From: Cellulomonas sp. P24
GTDB taxonomy: Bacteria > Actinomycetota > Actinomycetes > Actinomycetales > Cellulomonadaceae
Assembly: GCF_024704385.1 (NCBI RefSeq)
Contig: NZ_JAJDFX010000002.1
Coordinates: 4,333,452 to 4,397,451, forward strand
Length of the DNA: 64,000 nt
Reading direction: 5' to 3'
The translations under genes were made by a program, and so were the position numbers. The notes beneath the pieces are model-generated. The model made no database searches and had not been told where the DNA came from. It saw only the letters and a program-made list of their open reading frames with translations. Below, piece after piece: positions 1 through 9,674 of this stretch. Position 1 is the first letter of the stretch; each line of letters opens with the position of its first letter.

Positions 1-1839
1 GTCGACCGGGCGACGCTGCGAGGGCATCGGGATCGAGCGTCGGCCGGAGAGGTACGCACCGGTCACCGACTCCTGCGACGCGAGCAGGCCCGCCAGGTCG
101 CCGGAGTGCACCACGCGGCCCCCGTGCTCGCCTGCACCCGGACCGATGTCGACGATCCAGTCGGCGGTACGGATGGTGTCCTCGTCGTGCTCGACGACGA
201 TCAGCGTGTTCCCCAGGTCGCGCAGGCGCGTCAACGTCTCGATCAGGCGCCGGTTGTCCCGCTGGTGGAGGCCGATGCTCGGCTCGTCGAGCACGTACAG
301 CACCCCGACCAGCCCCGAGCCGATCTGCGTGGCGAGCCGGATGCGCTGCGCCTCGCCGCCGCTCAACGTCCCGGCGGGTCTCATCAGCGACAGGTAGTCG
401 AGCCCGACGTCCAGCAGGAAGCCGAGGCGGGCTTGGATCTCCTTGAGCACCTGCGCGGCGATCGTGCGTTCGCGCTCGCCGAGCTCGAGCGCGTCCAGGA
501 AGTCGCGTGCCTCGCGGAGCGGGAGCTCGCACACCTCCGCGATCGACTTGCCGCCGACCCGCACCGCCAGCACCTCGGGCTTCAGTCGCGTGCCCTCGCA
601 CACGGGGCACGGCACCTCGCGCATGAAGGCCTCGTACTTCTCCTTCGACCAGTCCGACTCGGTCTCGCCGTGCCGACGCTCGAGGAAGGTCACGACGCCC
701 TCGAACCCGGTGGAGTACTGCCGCTCCCGTCCCCACCGGTTCCGGTAACGCACCTTCACCTCATGGTTCTCACCGAACAGCACCGCGTTCTTGGCACGCT
801 CGGGCAGGGCCCGCCAGGGCACATCCATCGAGAACCCCAGGTCACCGGCGAGCGCCGAGAGCACGCGGGTGAAGTACTCGGAGGAGATCTGCGACCACGG
901 CGCCACGGCGCCGTCGGCGAGGGAGAGGTCCTCGTCCGGGATCACGAGCTCGGGGTCCACCTCGAGCCGGCTACCGATGCCGGTGCACTCGGGGCAGGCG
1001 CCGTAGGGCGCATTGAACGAGAACGTGCGCGGCTCGATCTCCTCGAGGCTGAGCTGGTGGTCGTTCGGGCACGCACGGTGCTCGGAGAACCGACGCTCAC
1101 GCGCGAGGTCGTCGATGTCCGCGTCGACGAGCTCGGCAACGAGGAGCCCACCGGCCAGGCCGAGCGCCGTCTCGACGGAGTCGGTCAGGCGGCGCTGCAC
1201 GCCGTCGCGCGCGACGAGACGATCCACGACGACCTCGATGTCGTGCTTGAGCTTCTTCTCGAGCGTCGGTGGCTCGCTGAGCTGGACGACCTCACCGTCG
1301 ACCCGCGCGCGGGCGAACCCCTTCGACTGGAGCTCCTTGAAGAGGTCGGCGTACTCGCCCTTCCGTCCGCGCACGACCGGGGCGAGGATCTGGAACCGCG
1401 TGCCCTCGGGCAGCTCGAGCAGGCGGTCGACGATCTGCTGCGGCGTCTGCGCGGTGACCCGCTCACCGCAGACGGGGCAGTACTGGGTCCCCGCTCGTGC
1501 GAACAGGAGCCGAAGGTAGTCGTACACCTCGGTGATCGTCCCGACGGTCGATCGAGGGTTGCGGTTCGTCGACTTCTGGTCGATCGACACCGCTGGTGAC
1601 AAGCCCTCGATGAAGTCGACGTCAGGCTTGTCCATCTGCCCGAGGAACTGCCGTGCATACGCCGACAGCGACTCGACGTAGCGCCGCTGACCTTCCGCGA
1701 AGATCGTGTCGAAGGCGAGCGACGACTTCCCGGACCCGGACAGGCCCGTGAAGACGATCAGCCGGTCACGGGGAAGGTCGAGGTCGACGTTGCGCAGGTT
1801 GTGCTCGCGAGCACCCTGAACCACCAGACGATCATTCAC
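1..1839 (-). CDS. uvrA: UvrA, excinuclease ABC subunit A (3' end off window)
   Basis: Damage-recognition ATPase of nucleotide excision repair; it loads UvrB on lesions. The first 613 codons are visible. Walker A GLSGSGKS lies at about residues 32-39, followed by a [11 protein letters not shown] segment. [16 protein letters not shown] and [13 protein letters not shown] segments mark zinc-binding regions, and [16 protein letters not shown] near residue 500 is the first ABC signature. Roughly 350 residues with the second ATPase half should lie left of the window. The GTG start is the frame start just before the conserved N-terminus; the nearby ATG triplets are out of frame. uvrB lies 4 kb upstream on the same strand, as is common in actinobacteria. 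The family assignment is certain. Confidence 0.97.
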   Translation of the reverse strand, partial: MNDRLVVQGAREHNLRNVDLDLPRDRLIVFTGLSGSGKSSLAFDTIFAEGQRRYVESLSAYARQFLGQMDKPDVDFIEGLSPAVSIDQKSTNRNPRSTVGTITEVYDYLRLLFARAGTQYCPVCGERVTAQTPQQIVDRLLELPEGTRFQILAPVVRGRKGEYADLFKELQSKGFARARVDGEVVQLSEPPTLEKKLKHDIEVVVDRLVARDGVQRRLTDSVETALGLAGGLLVAELVDADIDDLARERRFSEHRACPNDHQLSLEEIEPRTFSFNAPYGACPECTGIGSRLEVDPELVIPDEDLSLADGAVAPWSQISSEYFTRVLSALAGDLGFSMDVPWRALPERAKNAVLFGENHEVKVRYRNRWGRERQYSTGFEGVVTFLERRHGETESDWSKEKYEAFMREVPCPVCEGTRLKPEVLAVRVGGKSIAEVCELPLREARDFLDALELGERERTIAAQVLKEIQARLGFLLDVGLDYLSLMRPAGTLSGGEAQRIRLATQIGSGLVGVLYVLDEPSIGLHQRDNRRLIETLTRLRDLGNTLIVVEHDEDTIRTADWIVDIGPGAGEHGGRVVHSGDLAGLLASQESVTGAYLSGRRSIPMPSQRRPVD

Positions 1840-1908
1840 CCGGCCATGGTAGGTCAGAGGACCGACAGTCGTACACCTGTTCGACGAGGCGGCCTGTCGA
1901 CATGCACC

Positions 1909-3108
1909 TCAGTCGTCCGTGCTGCCCGCGCGGAGAGGGCCGCCTCCGGGTGCCTCCGTCACGACCGGGCCGAGCATCGCGTTCGCCACCGTCGCGTGCG
2001 CGGACTCCCCGTCCGACGGGTGGAAGATCCCGGCGAGGACGTCGCGGTACAGACGACCGAGCTCGTTCCCGGAGAAGTACGAGGACCCGCCCGCGACGCG
2101 CAGCGCGTGGTCGACGACGACGCGAGCGTTCTCGGTCGCCCGCACCTTGAGGCCGACGAGCAGGGGGAACCATCGAGACCCGTGGTCGACGAGTGCGTCG
2201 ACGTCCCGGGCGAGCGCGGTCACCTGCGGCTCGATGCCGTCCTGTGCGATCGCGGCATCGGCTACCCGCCAGCGGATGTCCGGGTCCTGTGCGTAGGTCC
2301 GTCCCGCGCCCTTCATCGACGTCCGACGGTGCGCGGCCGCCACGGCCAGCTCGACGGCGCGGCGACCGACTCCGGTGTAGACCGCCGCCAGGAGGATCTC
2401 GAACACCGCGAACAACGCGAAGATGAAGGGGTCCCGGCTCGGCCCCACGGGCAGACGTCGGTACACGCGCCCGCGTGGGGCCTCGACGCCGTCGAGCACC
2501 GTCGTGCAGCTCTGCGTGGCGCGCATCCCGAGCGTGTCCCAGTCGTCGCCGACATGGATCCCGGGAGCAGATCGATCAACCACCGCATGGACGAGAAGCG
2601 GGTTCCCGGGGTCGGTGTCGTCGCGCCCGAAGACCGCCAGCCGGGTCCACACCGGCGACAGCGACGTGAAGATCTTCGTCCCGTCGAACCGGTAGCCGCC
2701 GTCCGGCGTCGGGACCGCGCGGGTCTTCGAGTCGAACATCACCAGGTCGTTGCCCGCCTCCGAGTTCCCGAACGCGAACACCTCGCCGCGCGCCGCGTCC
2801 TCGAGCACGAACGCGAGCGACTCGTCACCGCGCGCCGCGAGGACGGCGGCGATACCGGTGACCACGAGGTGCATGTTCACCGCGAGTGCGGTCGCCGGCG
2901 CCGCAGCGGCCAGTCGCGCCTGCTGCTCGGCGACCTGCGCCAGTCCCATCCCGGCGCCGCCGAGCCGTTCCGGCACGAAGGCCCGCAGGTAGCCGAGCTC
3001 GGCAAGGTCGGCGAGGTCGTCATGAGGGAATCCGTTGTCACGGTCGTACCCGGGCGCCCGGGCAGAGATCCGCGCCAGCAGGTCGTCGGGAAGAACGAGC
3101 GCCGTCAT
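1909..3108 (-). CDS. Acyl-CoA dehydrogenase-family flavoprotein
   Basis: A 399-residue protein of the acyl-CoA dehydrogenase fold: an alpha-helical N-terminus (DLADLAELGYLRAFVPERLG), a middle beta domain with FDGTKIFTSLSPVW, and a C-terminal helical bundle with GGSSYFSGNELGRLYRDV and FHPSDGESA. The C-terminal pattern is closer to the monooxygenase/desulfurization-type branch (DszC-like) than to classical fatty-acid enzymes, so the substrate is unknown and catalysis could be oxygenation rather than dehydrogenation. A longer open frame exists upstream, but the start is placed at the ATG preceded by GGAGG 8 bases away. It follows nothing obvious in an operon and ends 70 bases before uvrA starts. 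Confidence 0.85.
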   Translation of the reverse strand: MTALVLPDDLLARISARAPGYDRDNGFPHDDLADLAELGYLRAFVPERLGGAGMGLAQVAEQQARLAAAAPATALAVNMHLVVTGIAAVLAARGDESLAFVLEDAARGEVFAFGNSEAGNDLVMFDSKTRAVPTPDGGYRFDGTKIFTSLSPVWTRLAVFGRDDTDPGNPLLVHAVVDRSAPGIHVGDDWDTLGMRATQSCTTVLDGVEAPRGRVYRRLPVGPSRDPFIFALFAVFEILLAAVYTGVGRRAVELAVAAAHRRTSMKGAGRTYAQDPDIRWRVADAAIAQDGIEPQVTALARDVDALVDHGSRWFPLLVGLKVRATENARVVVDHALRVAGGSSYFSGNELGRLYRDVLAGIFHPSDGESAHATVANAMLGPVVTEAPGGGPLRAGSTDD

Positions 3109-3238
3109 CGCACGCGCCTCCGGACGCGGGGACGCACGCAGGTGATCACCGTCATGACGACACTCTCTCACCGCCGCTGCGAGCCGTCCTGGTGTCGCTG
3201 CCGGCCGGTAGGGCTTCCGGATGCGCAAGGATGCTGCC

Positions 3239-3529
3239 ATGCCGACCTTCGCCGTCCAGTACACCTACGACGCACGCCGAGACCTGCAGGACACCGTCCG
3301 GCCCGAGCATCGCGCCTACCTCGGCCGGCTCGCCGCCGACGGGAGCCTGCTCGGCTCCGGGCCGTACACCGAGGGTGCCCCGGGTGCGCTCCTCGTGTTC
3401 CGCGCACGCGACCGCGACGAGCTCGACGACCTGCTCGCCGGAGACCCGTTCGCCCGCGCCGGTGTGATCTCCACGACGACCGTGCGCACCTGGGACATCG
3501 TGCTGGGACCGTGGGCCGAGCCGCGCTGA
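3239..3529 (+). CDS. YCII-family small protein
   Basis: A 96-residue protein with the YciI/YCII ferredoxin-like fold signature: PTFAVQYTYD at the start, RPEHRAYLGRLAADG, a glycine-rich LLGSGPY turn, LLVFRARDRDELDDLLAGDPF and a C-terminal WDIVLGPW strand. YCII proteins are small dimeric proteins whose activity is rarely known; some are haloacid or lactone-type enzymes. The second in-frame ATG is chosen because AAGGA precedes it at good distance. It is divergent from the acyl-CoA dehydrogenase-like gene, with 130 bases between. Confidence 0.8.
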   Translation: MPTFAVQYTYDARRDLQDTVRPEHRAYLGRLAADGSLLGSGPYTEGAPGALLVFRARDRDELDDLLAGDPFARAGVISTTTVRTWDIVLGPWAEPR

Positions 3530-3593
3530 GGCGCTCGCGCACCGAGGCACTCCTGCACTGACGCGCTGAGGAACTGGCCGCGGCGTGCGGCGG

Positions 3594-4571
3594 CTACCGT
3601 CTGCGCACGCGTCGCGCCCGTGACGCGCTGGCCACCGCGGTCGCGACGAGGACCCCGACGATCACCAGCAACGACGTGCTGACCGGGACGAGGGGCGCCC
3701 AGCGCACCGGCTGACCACCGTTGATGAACGGCAGCTGGTTGTCGTGCAGCGACTGAAGCACGAGCTTGACCCCGATGAAGCCCAGAAGCACCGAGAGGCC
3801 GGCGTTCAGGTAGACGACCCGGGTGAGCAGGTCGCCGAGGAGGAAGTAGAGCTGGCGGAGCCCCATGAGGGCGAAGACGTTCGCCATCAGAACCAGGTAC
3901 GGCTCGGTCGTGAGGCCGAAGACGGCCGGGATCGAGTCGAACGCGAACAGCAGATCCGTGAAGCCGATCGCGACGAGAACGACCAGCATCGGCGTCACCA
4001 CCCGGACACCGTCGATCCGCACGCTCAGGTGCACACCGTGGAACTCCTCCGTGGTGCGGATCCTGCGCTGCACCAGCCGCAGGACGCTCGGGGGGCGGTA
4101 CTCCTCGGACTCGGCGCCGGCACCACGAGCCATCTGGACCGCGGTGTACACGAGGAACGCGCCGAACAGGTAGAAGACCCAGCTGAAGGAGGCGATCACC
4201 GCTGACCCCGCCGCGATGAAGGCGCCGCGCAGGACGAGCGCGAGGATGATCCCGATGAGGAGCGCCGACTGCTGATAGGCACGCGGCACCGCGAACCTGG
4301 CCATGATGATGAGGAAGACGACGAGGTTGTCCACCGACAGGGAGTACTCGGTCAACCACCCGGCGTAGAACTCCCCCGCGTGTCTCGACCCGAACATGAG
4401 CCACACCATCAGCCCGAAGGCGACGGCCAGGCCGACGTACAGACCGAGGTAGCGCAGGCTCTCCCGCGTCGACGGGACGTGCGGGCGTCGCCCGACGACC
4501 GTGACGTCCACCAGGAGGACGAGTCCCGCGATGCCGAGCGACGTGATCCACAGGAGCGGGGTGACGGTCAC
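3594..4571 (-). CDS. TerC-family membrane protein, second copy
   Basis: A 325-residue integral membrane protein of the TerC/Alx family with about eight hydrophobic segments. Family motifs are present: EYSLSVDNLVVFLIIM, FAVPRAYQQSALLIG, FAFDSIPAVFGLTTEP and FINGGQPV near the end. Alx/TerC proteins are linked to manganese export and tellurite resistance. The GTG start overlaps the stop of the upstream terC in a GTGA arrangement, so translation is probably coupled and both copies fall under the riboswitch upstream of the first. The two proteins are clear paralogues, which suggests a tandem duplication that diverged. Confidence 0.9.
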   Translation of the reverse strand: MTVTPLLWITSLGIAGLVLLVDVTVVGRRPHVPSTRESLRYLGLYVGLAVAFGLMVWLMFGSRHAGEFYAGWLTEYSLSVDNLVVFLIIMARFAVPRAYQQSALLIGIILALVLRGAFIAAGSAVIASFSWVFYLFGAFLVYTAVQMARGAGAESEEYRPPSVLRLVQRRIRTTEEFHGVHLSVRIDGVRVVTPMLVVLVAIGFTDLLFAFDSIPAVFGLTTEPYLVLMANVFALMGLRQLYFLLGDLLTRVVYLNAGLSVLLGFIGVKLVLQSLHDNQLPFINGGQPVRWAPLVPVSTSLLVIVGVLVATAVASASRARRVRRR

Positions 4572-5611
4572 CGGCGGCTCGTGTCGGTGACGGCCGGATC
4601 GGTCGAGCGCACCTCCGCGGTCCTTCCGACCTGACGCGCGCGTCGGCCGGTCGTGATCACACTGGCCACCGTTGCGACGGTCAACGTGCCCAGGATCACG
4701 ATCATCGACAGCCAGATCGGGATCTCGGGTGCCCACGCCACGGCGGCTCCGCCGTTGATGAAGGGCACCTCGTTGGTGTGCAACGCCTCGAGCACGAGCT
4801 TGATCCCGATGAAGCCGAGGATCACCGCCAGACCCTCCGACAGGAACACCAACCGCTGGAGCAGTCCGCCCAGGAGGAAGTACAGCTGTCTCAGCCCAAG
4901 GAGCGCGAGCGCGTTCGTGGCGAACACGATGTACGGCTCCTTCGTCAGGCCGTAGACGGCCGGGATCGAGTCGAGCGCGAACAGGACATCTGTGCTGCCG
5001 ATCGCCACCATGACGATCAGCATCGGGGTGAGCAGTCGCCGCCCGTGCAGCGCGATCGTGAGCCGGTCGCCGTGGTACTCGTTCGTCGTCGGGAGCAGCC
5101 GTCGCATCAGGCGTACGAGCGCGGGGTCCTTGTAGTCGGCGGGCCTCTCCTGATCGTGGTCCTCCCGCGCGAGGGTCACCGCTGTATACAGGAGGAAGGC
5201 GCCGAAGAGGTAGAAGACCCACGAGAACTGCGCGATCGCCGCGGCCCCGAGGAAGATGAACACGCCACGGAGGACGAGGGCGATGGCCACACCGACGAGC
5301 AGCACCTTCTGCTGGTACTCCCTGGGCACTGCGAACCTCGTCATGATGATGAGGAAGACGAACAGGTTGTCGACCGAGAGGCTCTTCTCCATCACGTAGC
5401 CGGCGAAGTACTCGGCGCCGTGTCCCCAGCCCCAGACGATCCCCAGCCCCACGCCGAACACCAGCGCCAGGCCGACGTAGACCGCGCTCCACGACGCCGA
5501 CTCGCGGAACGACGGCGCGTGTGGAGTTCGGACGTGGGTGTAGAAGTCGAAGACCAGGAGGGCGGCGATGCCGACGACGGTCGCCACCCAGATCCACAAT
5601 GGAACGCTCAT
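4568..5611 (-). CDS. TerC-family membrane protein, first copy (riboswitch-controlled)
   Basis: A 347-residue TerC-family protein with the same architecture as its downstream neighbour: EKSLSVDNLFVFLIIM, FAVPREYQQKVLLVG, FALDSIPAVYGLTKEP, and a C-terminal FINGGAAVAWAP segment. The conserved acidic residues in the SVDN and FALDSIP segments are the likely metal-binding positions in this family. The ATG is preceded by GGAGGT seven bases upstream, and that Shine-Dalgarno is itself the right arm of a 10-bp hairpin. The leader matches a yybP-ykoY riboswitch, so manganese export is the best guess. No other gene shares the transcript except the second terC. Confidence 0.93.
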   Translation of the reverse strand: MSVPLWIWVATVVGIAALLVFDFYTHVRTPHAPSFRESASWSAVYVGLALVFGVGLGIVWGWGHGAEYFAGYVMEKSLSVDNLFVFLIIMTRFAVPREYQQKVLLVGVAIALVLRGVFIFLGAAAIAQFSWVFYLFGAFLLYTAVTLAREDHDQERPADYKDPALVRLMRRLLPTTNEYHGDRLTIALHGRRLLTPMLIVMVAIGSTDVLFALDSIPAVYGLTKEPYIVFATNALALLGLRQLYFLLGGLLQRLVFLSEGLAVILGFIGIKLVLEALHTNEVPFINGGAAVAWAPEIPIWLSMIVILGTLTVATVASVITTGRRARQVGRTAEVRSTDPAVTDTSRR

Positions 5612-5750
5612 GTGTCAACCTCCGGTACCGATGACGGTGTACCGGAGGTCTCCGCCGCCAGGACGTTCAGGTCCGGACCGATGGTGCCGGGATGGTCGCG
5701 GGACCATCCGTGATGACGACACCACCGCGGGGGCGTACTCCCCTCCAACA
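5612..5750 (-). promoter_or_regulatory. yybP-ykoY (manganese) riboswitch with SD-sequestering switch hairpin
   Basis: Read on the minus strand, the terC leader carries conserved yybP-ykoY pieces in order: GGAGGGGAGTA (5746-5736), CGTCATCACGG (5718-5708), a stem loop with arms at 5707-5702 and 5697-5692, and GCGGAGACC near 5650. Helix P1 can form between 5748-5742 and 5648-5642 (five Watson-Crick plus two G-U pairs). The same 3' P1 strand is also the left arm of a perfect 10-bp hairpin, 5648-5639 against 5628-5619, whose right arm contains the GGAGG ribosome site. The two structures exclude each other, as expected of a translational ON switch: metal binding stabilises P1 and frees the ribosome site. 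Confidence 0.85.
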
Positions 5751-5803
5751 GGTCGAGCGTACCGGACGCGCGCGCTCGCATCCTGCCGCGCGCGCCGATC
5801 GCG

Positions 5804-7900
5804 TCACGCCGTGGCGGCTTGCATCTGCCGAAGCTCCTTCTTGAGTCCCGCGATCTCGTCCCGGAGCCGCGCTGCCAGCTCGAACTGGAGCTCACCGGCA
5901 GCTGCGTGCATCTGGTCGCTCAGCTCCTGGATGAGGGACGCCAGCTCGCCGGCCGCCGCACCGGCCAGACGCGACCGGGATCCGCTCTCCGGAGCACCAC
6001 CCGGCACGGGGGCCTTGCCGCGAGCCGGCTTCCGGTACCCGCCCGCCAGCAGCTCCTGGGTGTCGATGTCCTCCCGTGCGAGCATGTCCGTCACGTCGCT
6101 GATCCGCTTGCGCAGAGGCGTCGGGTCGATGTTGTTCTCCAGGTTGTACGCCACCTGCTTCGCCCGGCGACGCGTGGTCTCGTCGATCGCGTGCGCCATC
6201 GCCGGGGTGATCCGGTCGGCGTACATGTGAACCTGGCCGGAGACGTTGCGGGCGGCACGTCCGATGGTCTGGATCAACGAGGTCCCCGACCGCAGGAAGC
6301 CCTCCTTGTCGGCGTCGAGGATGCTCACCAGCGAGACCTCCGGGAGGTCGAGCCCCTCGCGGAGGAGGTTGATGCCGACGAGGACGTCGTACTCCCCCAG
6401 CCGGAGCTCCCGAAGGAGCTCGACGCGGCGCAGCGTGTCGACCTCGGAGTGGAGGTAGCGGACCCGCACGCCGCGCTCCAGCAGGTAGTCCGTCAGGTCT
6501 TCGGACATCTTCTTGGTGAGCGTGGTGACGAGCACGCGCTCGTTCCGCGCGGTTCTCAGCCGGATCTCCTCGAGGAGGTCGTCGATCTGTCCGGTCGTCG
6601 GCTTCACGACGATCTCTGGGTCGACCAGCCCCGTGGGGCGGATGATCTGCTCGACGACCCCGTCCGACATGCTCAGCTCGTAGTTGCCGGGCGTCGCCGA
6701 GAGGTACACCGTCTGGCCGATGCGTTCGACGAACTCCTCCCACCGGAGCGGTCGGTTGTCCATCGCGCTGGGCAGACGGAAGCCGTGGTCGACGAGGTTC
6801 CGCTTTCGCGACATGTCGCCCTCATACATCGCCCCGATCTGCGGGACCGTGACGTGCGACTCGTCGATGACGAGCAGGAAGTCCTCCGGGAAGTAGTCGA
6901 GGAGCGTGTTCGGCGCGGTGCCGGGTGCGCGTCCGTCGATGTGACGCGAGTAGTTCTCGATCCCCGAGCAGGAGCCGATCTGGCGCATCATCTCGATGTC
7001 GTACGTCGTCCGCATCCGGAGCCGCTGCGCCTCCAGCAGCTTCCCTTGCCGCTCGAACTCGGCCAACCGGTCCGCGAGCTCGGCCTCGATCGACGAGACC
7101 GCGCGCTCCATCCGCTCGGGCCCGGCGACGTAGTGGGTGGCCGGGAACACGTAGACGTCCGGGACGGTCTGCACGACGTTTCCCGTGAGCGGGTGCAACG
7201 TCTGGATCGTCTCGATCTCGTCCCCGAAGAACTCGATCCGGATCGCCAGCTCCTCATAGACCGGGATGATCTCGACCGTGTCGCCGCGCACACGAAAGGT
7301 TCCCCGGGTGAAGGCCATGTCGTTCCGGGTGTACTGCATCGCGACGAACTGGCGGAGCAGGTCGTCACGCTCGATCTGGTCCCCGACCGACAGGCGCACC
7401 ATCCTGTCGACGTACTCCTGCGGCGTGCCGAGGCCGTAGATGCAGGACACCGAGGCCACGACCACGACGTCGCGCCGGGTCAGCAACGAGCTGGTCGCGG
7501 AGTGGCGTAGCCGTTCGACCTCGTCGTTGATCGACGAGTCCTTCTCGATGTAGGTGTCCGTCTGAGCGATGTACGCCTCAGGCTGGTAGTAGTCGTAGTA
7601 CGAGACGAAGTACTCGACGGCGTTGTTCGGCAGGAGCTCGCGGAACTCCGTCGCCAGCTGAGCGGCGAGCGTCTTGTTGGGTGCCATCACGAGCGTGGGA
7701 CGCTGGACCTGCTCGATCAGCCACGCTGTGGTCGCCGACTTCCCGGTGCCCGTCGCCCCGAGCAGGACGACGTCCTTCTCCCCCGCGTTGATGCGACGAG
7801 CGAGGTCGGCGATCGCCGTCGGCTGGTCACCCGAGGGCGTGTAGTCCGAGACGACCTCGAACGGGGCCACGGTCCGCTGCAGATCGGTGACAGGGCGCAT
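5804..7900 (-). CDS. uvrB: UvrB, excinuclease ABC subunit B
   Basis: A 698-residue helicase-like damage-verification protein of nucleotide excision repair. Walker A GATGTGKS is at residues 48-55. The beta-hairpin with [20 protein letters not shown] follows near residue 110, [13 protein letters not shown] carries the DESH box, and helicase motif VI lies in QTIGRAARN. The UVR domain that binds UvrC is intact at the C-terminus ([20 protein letters not shown]). Length is normal for the family. It lies between terC and coaE on the same strand; the gap to coaE is only 69 bases. Confidence 0.98.
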   Translation of the reverse strand: MRPVTDLQRTVAPFEVVSDYTPSGDQPTAIADLARRINAGEKDVVLLGATGTGKSATTAWLIEQVQRPTLVMAPNKTLAAQLATEFRELLPNNAVEYFVSYYDYYQPEAYIAQTDTYIEKDSSINDEVERLRHSATSSLLTRRDVVVVASVSCIYGLGTPQEYVDRMVRLSVGDQIERDDLLRQFVAMQYTRNDMAFTRGTFRVRGDTVEIIPVYEELAIRIEFFGDEIETIQTLHPLTGNVVQTVPDVYVFPATHYVAGPERMERAVSSIEAELADRLAEFERQGKLLEAQRLRMRTTYDIEMMRQIGSCSGIENYSRHIDGRAPGTAPNTLLDYFPEDFLLVIDESHVTVPQIGAMYEGDMSRKRNLVDHGFRLPSAMDNRPLRWEEFVERIGQTVYLSATPGNYELSMSDGVVEQIIRPTGLVDPEIVVKPTTGQIDDLLEEIRLRTARNERVLVTTLTKKMSEDLTDYLLERGVRVRYLHSEVDTLRRVELLRELRLGEYDVLVGINLLREGLDLPEVSLVSILDADKEGFLRSGTSLIQTIGRAARNVSGQVHMYADRITPAMAHAIDETTRRRAKQVAYNLENNIDPTPLRKRISDVTDMLAREDIDTQELLAGGYRKPARGKAPVPGGAPESGSRSRLAGAAAGELASLIQELSDQMHAAAGELQFELAARLRDEIAGLKKELRQMQAATA

Positions 7901-7969
7901 GACTCAACGGTACGTGGGTGCACCGACAGGTTCGGCCCGAGGTGGCGCTCCGGGCTCCGCCCAGCACCA

Positions 7970-8599
7970 TCAGCCCAGCTCGGCGGCCTCCTCGGCCCGA
8001 CGCTCGTCCGCGAGCCGTGACCAGAGGGCGTCGACCTGCGCACGCAGGGCATCTGCCGAGCCGGACCCGTCGAGCACGACGTCAGCGGCTGCGAGTCGGT
8101 CGTCGTCCGCTGCCTGCGCGCCCACGCGCCGACGCGCATCCTCCTCCGTGGCGCCGCGGAGCCGCATCAGCCGCTCGATGCGCTGCTCCGCAGGCGTGTG
8201 GACCACCACGACCAGGTGGAACGTGTCGGCCTGCCCCGTCTCGACCAGCAGCGGGATGTCGTGGACGATCACGGCGCCCGGATCGGCCGCCGCAGCGGCG
8301 GCCTCACGCTCCGCCGCCATCCGACTGATCTCCGGGTGGACGATCCGGTTCAGCCGCGCCAACGCGTCACGGTCCGCGAACACGATCGACGCCAGCGCCG
8401 GTCGGTCCAGCGAACCGTCCGGGGCGAGGACATCCGGCCCGAACGCCTCCTCGATCTCGTCGAGACCGATAGTGCCCGGCGCGACCGCCGCGCGAGCAAG
8501 GTCGTCGTGATCGATCACCACGGCACCGAGCTCGACGAACCGTGCCGAAGCCGTCGACTTCCCCGAGGCGATCCCGCCGGTCAGACCGATGCGCTGCAT
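7970..8599 (-). CDS. coaE: Dephospho-CoA kinase
   Basis: Catalyses the last step of coenzyme A synthesis, phosphorylating the ribose 3'-hydroxyl of dephospho-CoA. The 209-residue protein begins MQRIGLTGGIASGKST with the P-loop at residues 8-15, followed by the conserved VVIDHDDLAR and HPEISRMA substrate segments and DIPLLVETG. An upstream in-frame ATG would add seven residues; the start given is preceded by AGGATGGGGG and directly by the family's usual N-terminus. The placement between rpsA and uvrB matches other actinobacteria. Some actinobacterial CoaE proteins carry a GrpB/UPF0157 extension; this one does not. Confidence 0.96.
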   Translation of the reverse strand: MQRIGLTGGIASGKSTASARFVELGAVVIDHDDLARAAVAPGTIGLDEIEEAFGPDVLAPDGSLDRPALASIVFADRDALARLNRIVHPEISRMAAEREAAAAAADPGAVIVHDIPLLVETGQADTFHLVVVVHTPAEQRIERLMRLRGATEEDARRRVGAQAADDDRLAAADVVLDGSGSADALRAQVDALWSRLADERRAEEAAELG

Positions 8600-8695
8600 C
8601 CCCCCATCCTGCCCGACCACAGGGCGCCCGACACCTGGAGGACCCCGAGCACCACCCGGAGGCGTCCCGCGCTCGACCTCGCCGTCATGCCTGGG

Positions 8696-9565
8696 TCACT
8701 CCGGGTCGGAGGCGTCCAGCGGCGCATGGTGGTCGTAGCCTGCCGCCCCGAGACGCCAGTACCCGGAGACCTCCACCCGGTCGGCGCCGAGCCCGAGCTC
8801 ACGTCTGAGGTAGCGCCGGACGCCCACGAGGCTTCCTGCCTCGCCGCCGAACCACGCGAAGCACCCGTCCGGCAACGGGCCGTGCTCGCGCACTGCGGTC
8901 TCGAGCCGTGTCGACGATTCCGCGGGCGGCGCTGCGTCCTGGGTCAGCCAGTGGACGACGACGCTCTGGCGTCGAGCCAGGGGGTAGTCCTGCACGGTGG
9001 AGTCGGCCACCGCGGCGAGCACCGTCACCGGCACCGCCGGGTCCACGAGCTCCAACCAGCGCGCCACCGCAGGGAGACCCGACTCGTCGCAGCCAAGGAG
9101 GAACGACGTCGCGTCGGGCGGCACGAGCTTCGAGCTGCGCGGTCCGGCAACCGTCACCGGATCGCCCACCTTGGCCCGGCTCGCCCATGCGGAGATGGGT
9201 CCGTCCGTCCCGTGGAGCGCGATGTCGAGGTCGAGCTCGGGCGCGCCCGTGCCGCCTGCCTGCCGATAGGCCCTCGGCGTGTAGTCGCGCACGACCACGT
9301 CGTCCGGCCGCAGGGAGGTGGTTGCCCCGCCCGCCTCCGCGGCGTCGAGTACGAGCGTGGCGGGGATGCTCAGCTTGAGGTGGTCGGTCGGGCCGAGGCT
9401 GACGAAGCCGTCGAGGTCCTCGCCGGCGAGCGTGAGGCGCACGATCGTCGGGGTGAGCGGTGTCACCCTGCTGACCTGGCAGGAGCGCACCGCGGGGACG
9501 TGCGGGACCTTGGCCCGGCCGGCTCGTCGAGGTGTCGTCGGGCTCGGGGCGTCGTTCAGAGACAT
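8696..9565 (-). CDS. Siderophore-interacting FAD-binding protein
   Basis: A 289-residue siderophore-interacting protein (ViuB/YqjH type), a cytoplasmic NAD(P)H-dependent ferric-siderophore reductase. Visible features are the flavin-binding RDYTPRAY motif, GDPVTVAGPRSS after it, a nucleotide-domain segment LLGCDESGLPAVARWLE, and the C-terminal CFAWFGGEAGSLVGVRRYLR and VSGYWRLGAAG segments typical of the family. The start is the ATG preceded by AGGATC. It sits alone between coaE and rpsA, with no siderophore biosynthesis or receptor genes nearby. Confidence 0.92.
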   Translation of the reverse strand: MSLNDAPSPTTPRRAGRAKVPHVPAVRSCQVSRVTPLTPTIVRLTLAGEDLDGFVSLGPTDHLKLSIPATLVLDAAEAGGATTSLRPDDVVVRDYTPRAYRQAGGTGAPELDLDIALHGTDGPISAWASRAKVGDPVTVAGPRSSKLVPPDATSFLLGCDESGLPAVARWLELVDPAVPVTVLAAVADSTVQDYPLARRQSVVVHWLTQDAAPPAESSTRLETAVREHGPLPDGCFAWFGGEAGSLVGVRRYLRRELGLGADRVEVSGYWRLGAAGYDHHAPLDASDPE

Positions 9566-9604
9566 GCGGGCGATCCTAGGGCCGCCGTCTGACGGGAAGG
9601 TGAA

Positions 9605-9652
9605 CACGACGGACGGGCCGGTCACCCGAAGGTGACCGGCCCGTCCGTCGTG
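9605..9652. terminator. Perfect 22-bp hairpin terminator downstream of rpsA
   Basis: The arms at 9605-9626 and 9631-9652 are perfect reverse complements separated by a CGAA tetraloop. It lies 22 bases beyond the rpsA stop and 40 bases before the siderophore-interacting gene start. There is no clear U-run on either strand, so it is either a U-less actinobacterial terminator or an RNA-stabilising 3' end. Its symmetry allows action in both directions. Confidence 0.85.
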
Positions 9653-9674
9653 CTCGTGCGCTCTGCTGAACGCC

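Noticed and set aside
106..1599. Long plus-strand open frame of 497 codons
   Set aside because: It lies antisense to uvrA, has no protein-family features and reflects the high G/C third positions of uvrA.
3594..5618. Single 674-codon minus-strand frame across both terC genes
   Set aside because: Its upstream half is a shifted reading of the first terC; the coupled GTG start at 4571 explains the second gene.
5819..7510. 563-codon plus-strand open frame
   Set aside because: Antisense shadow of uvrB; repetitive low-information composition.
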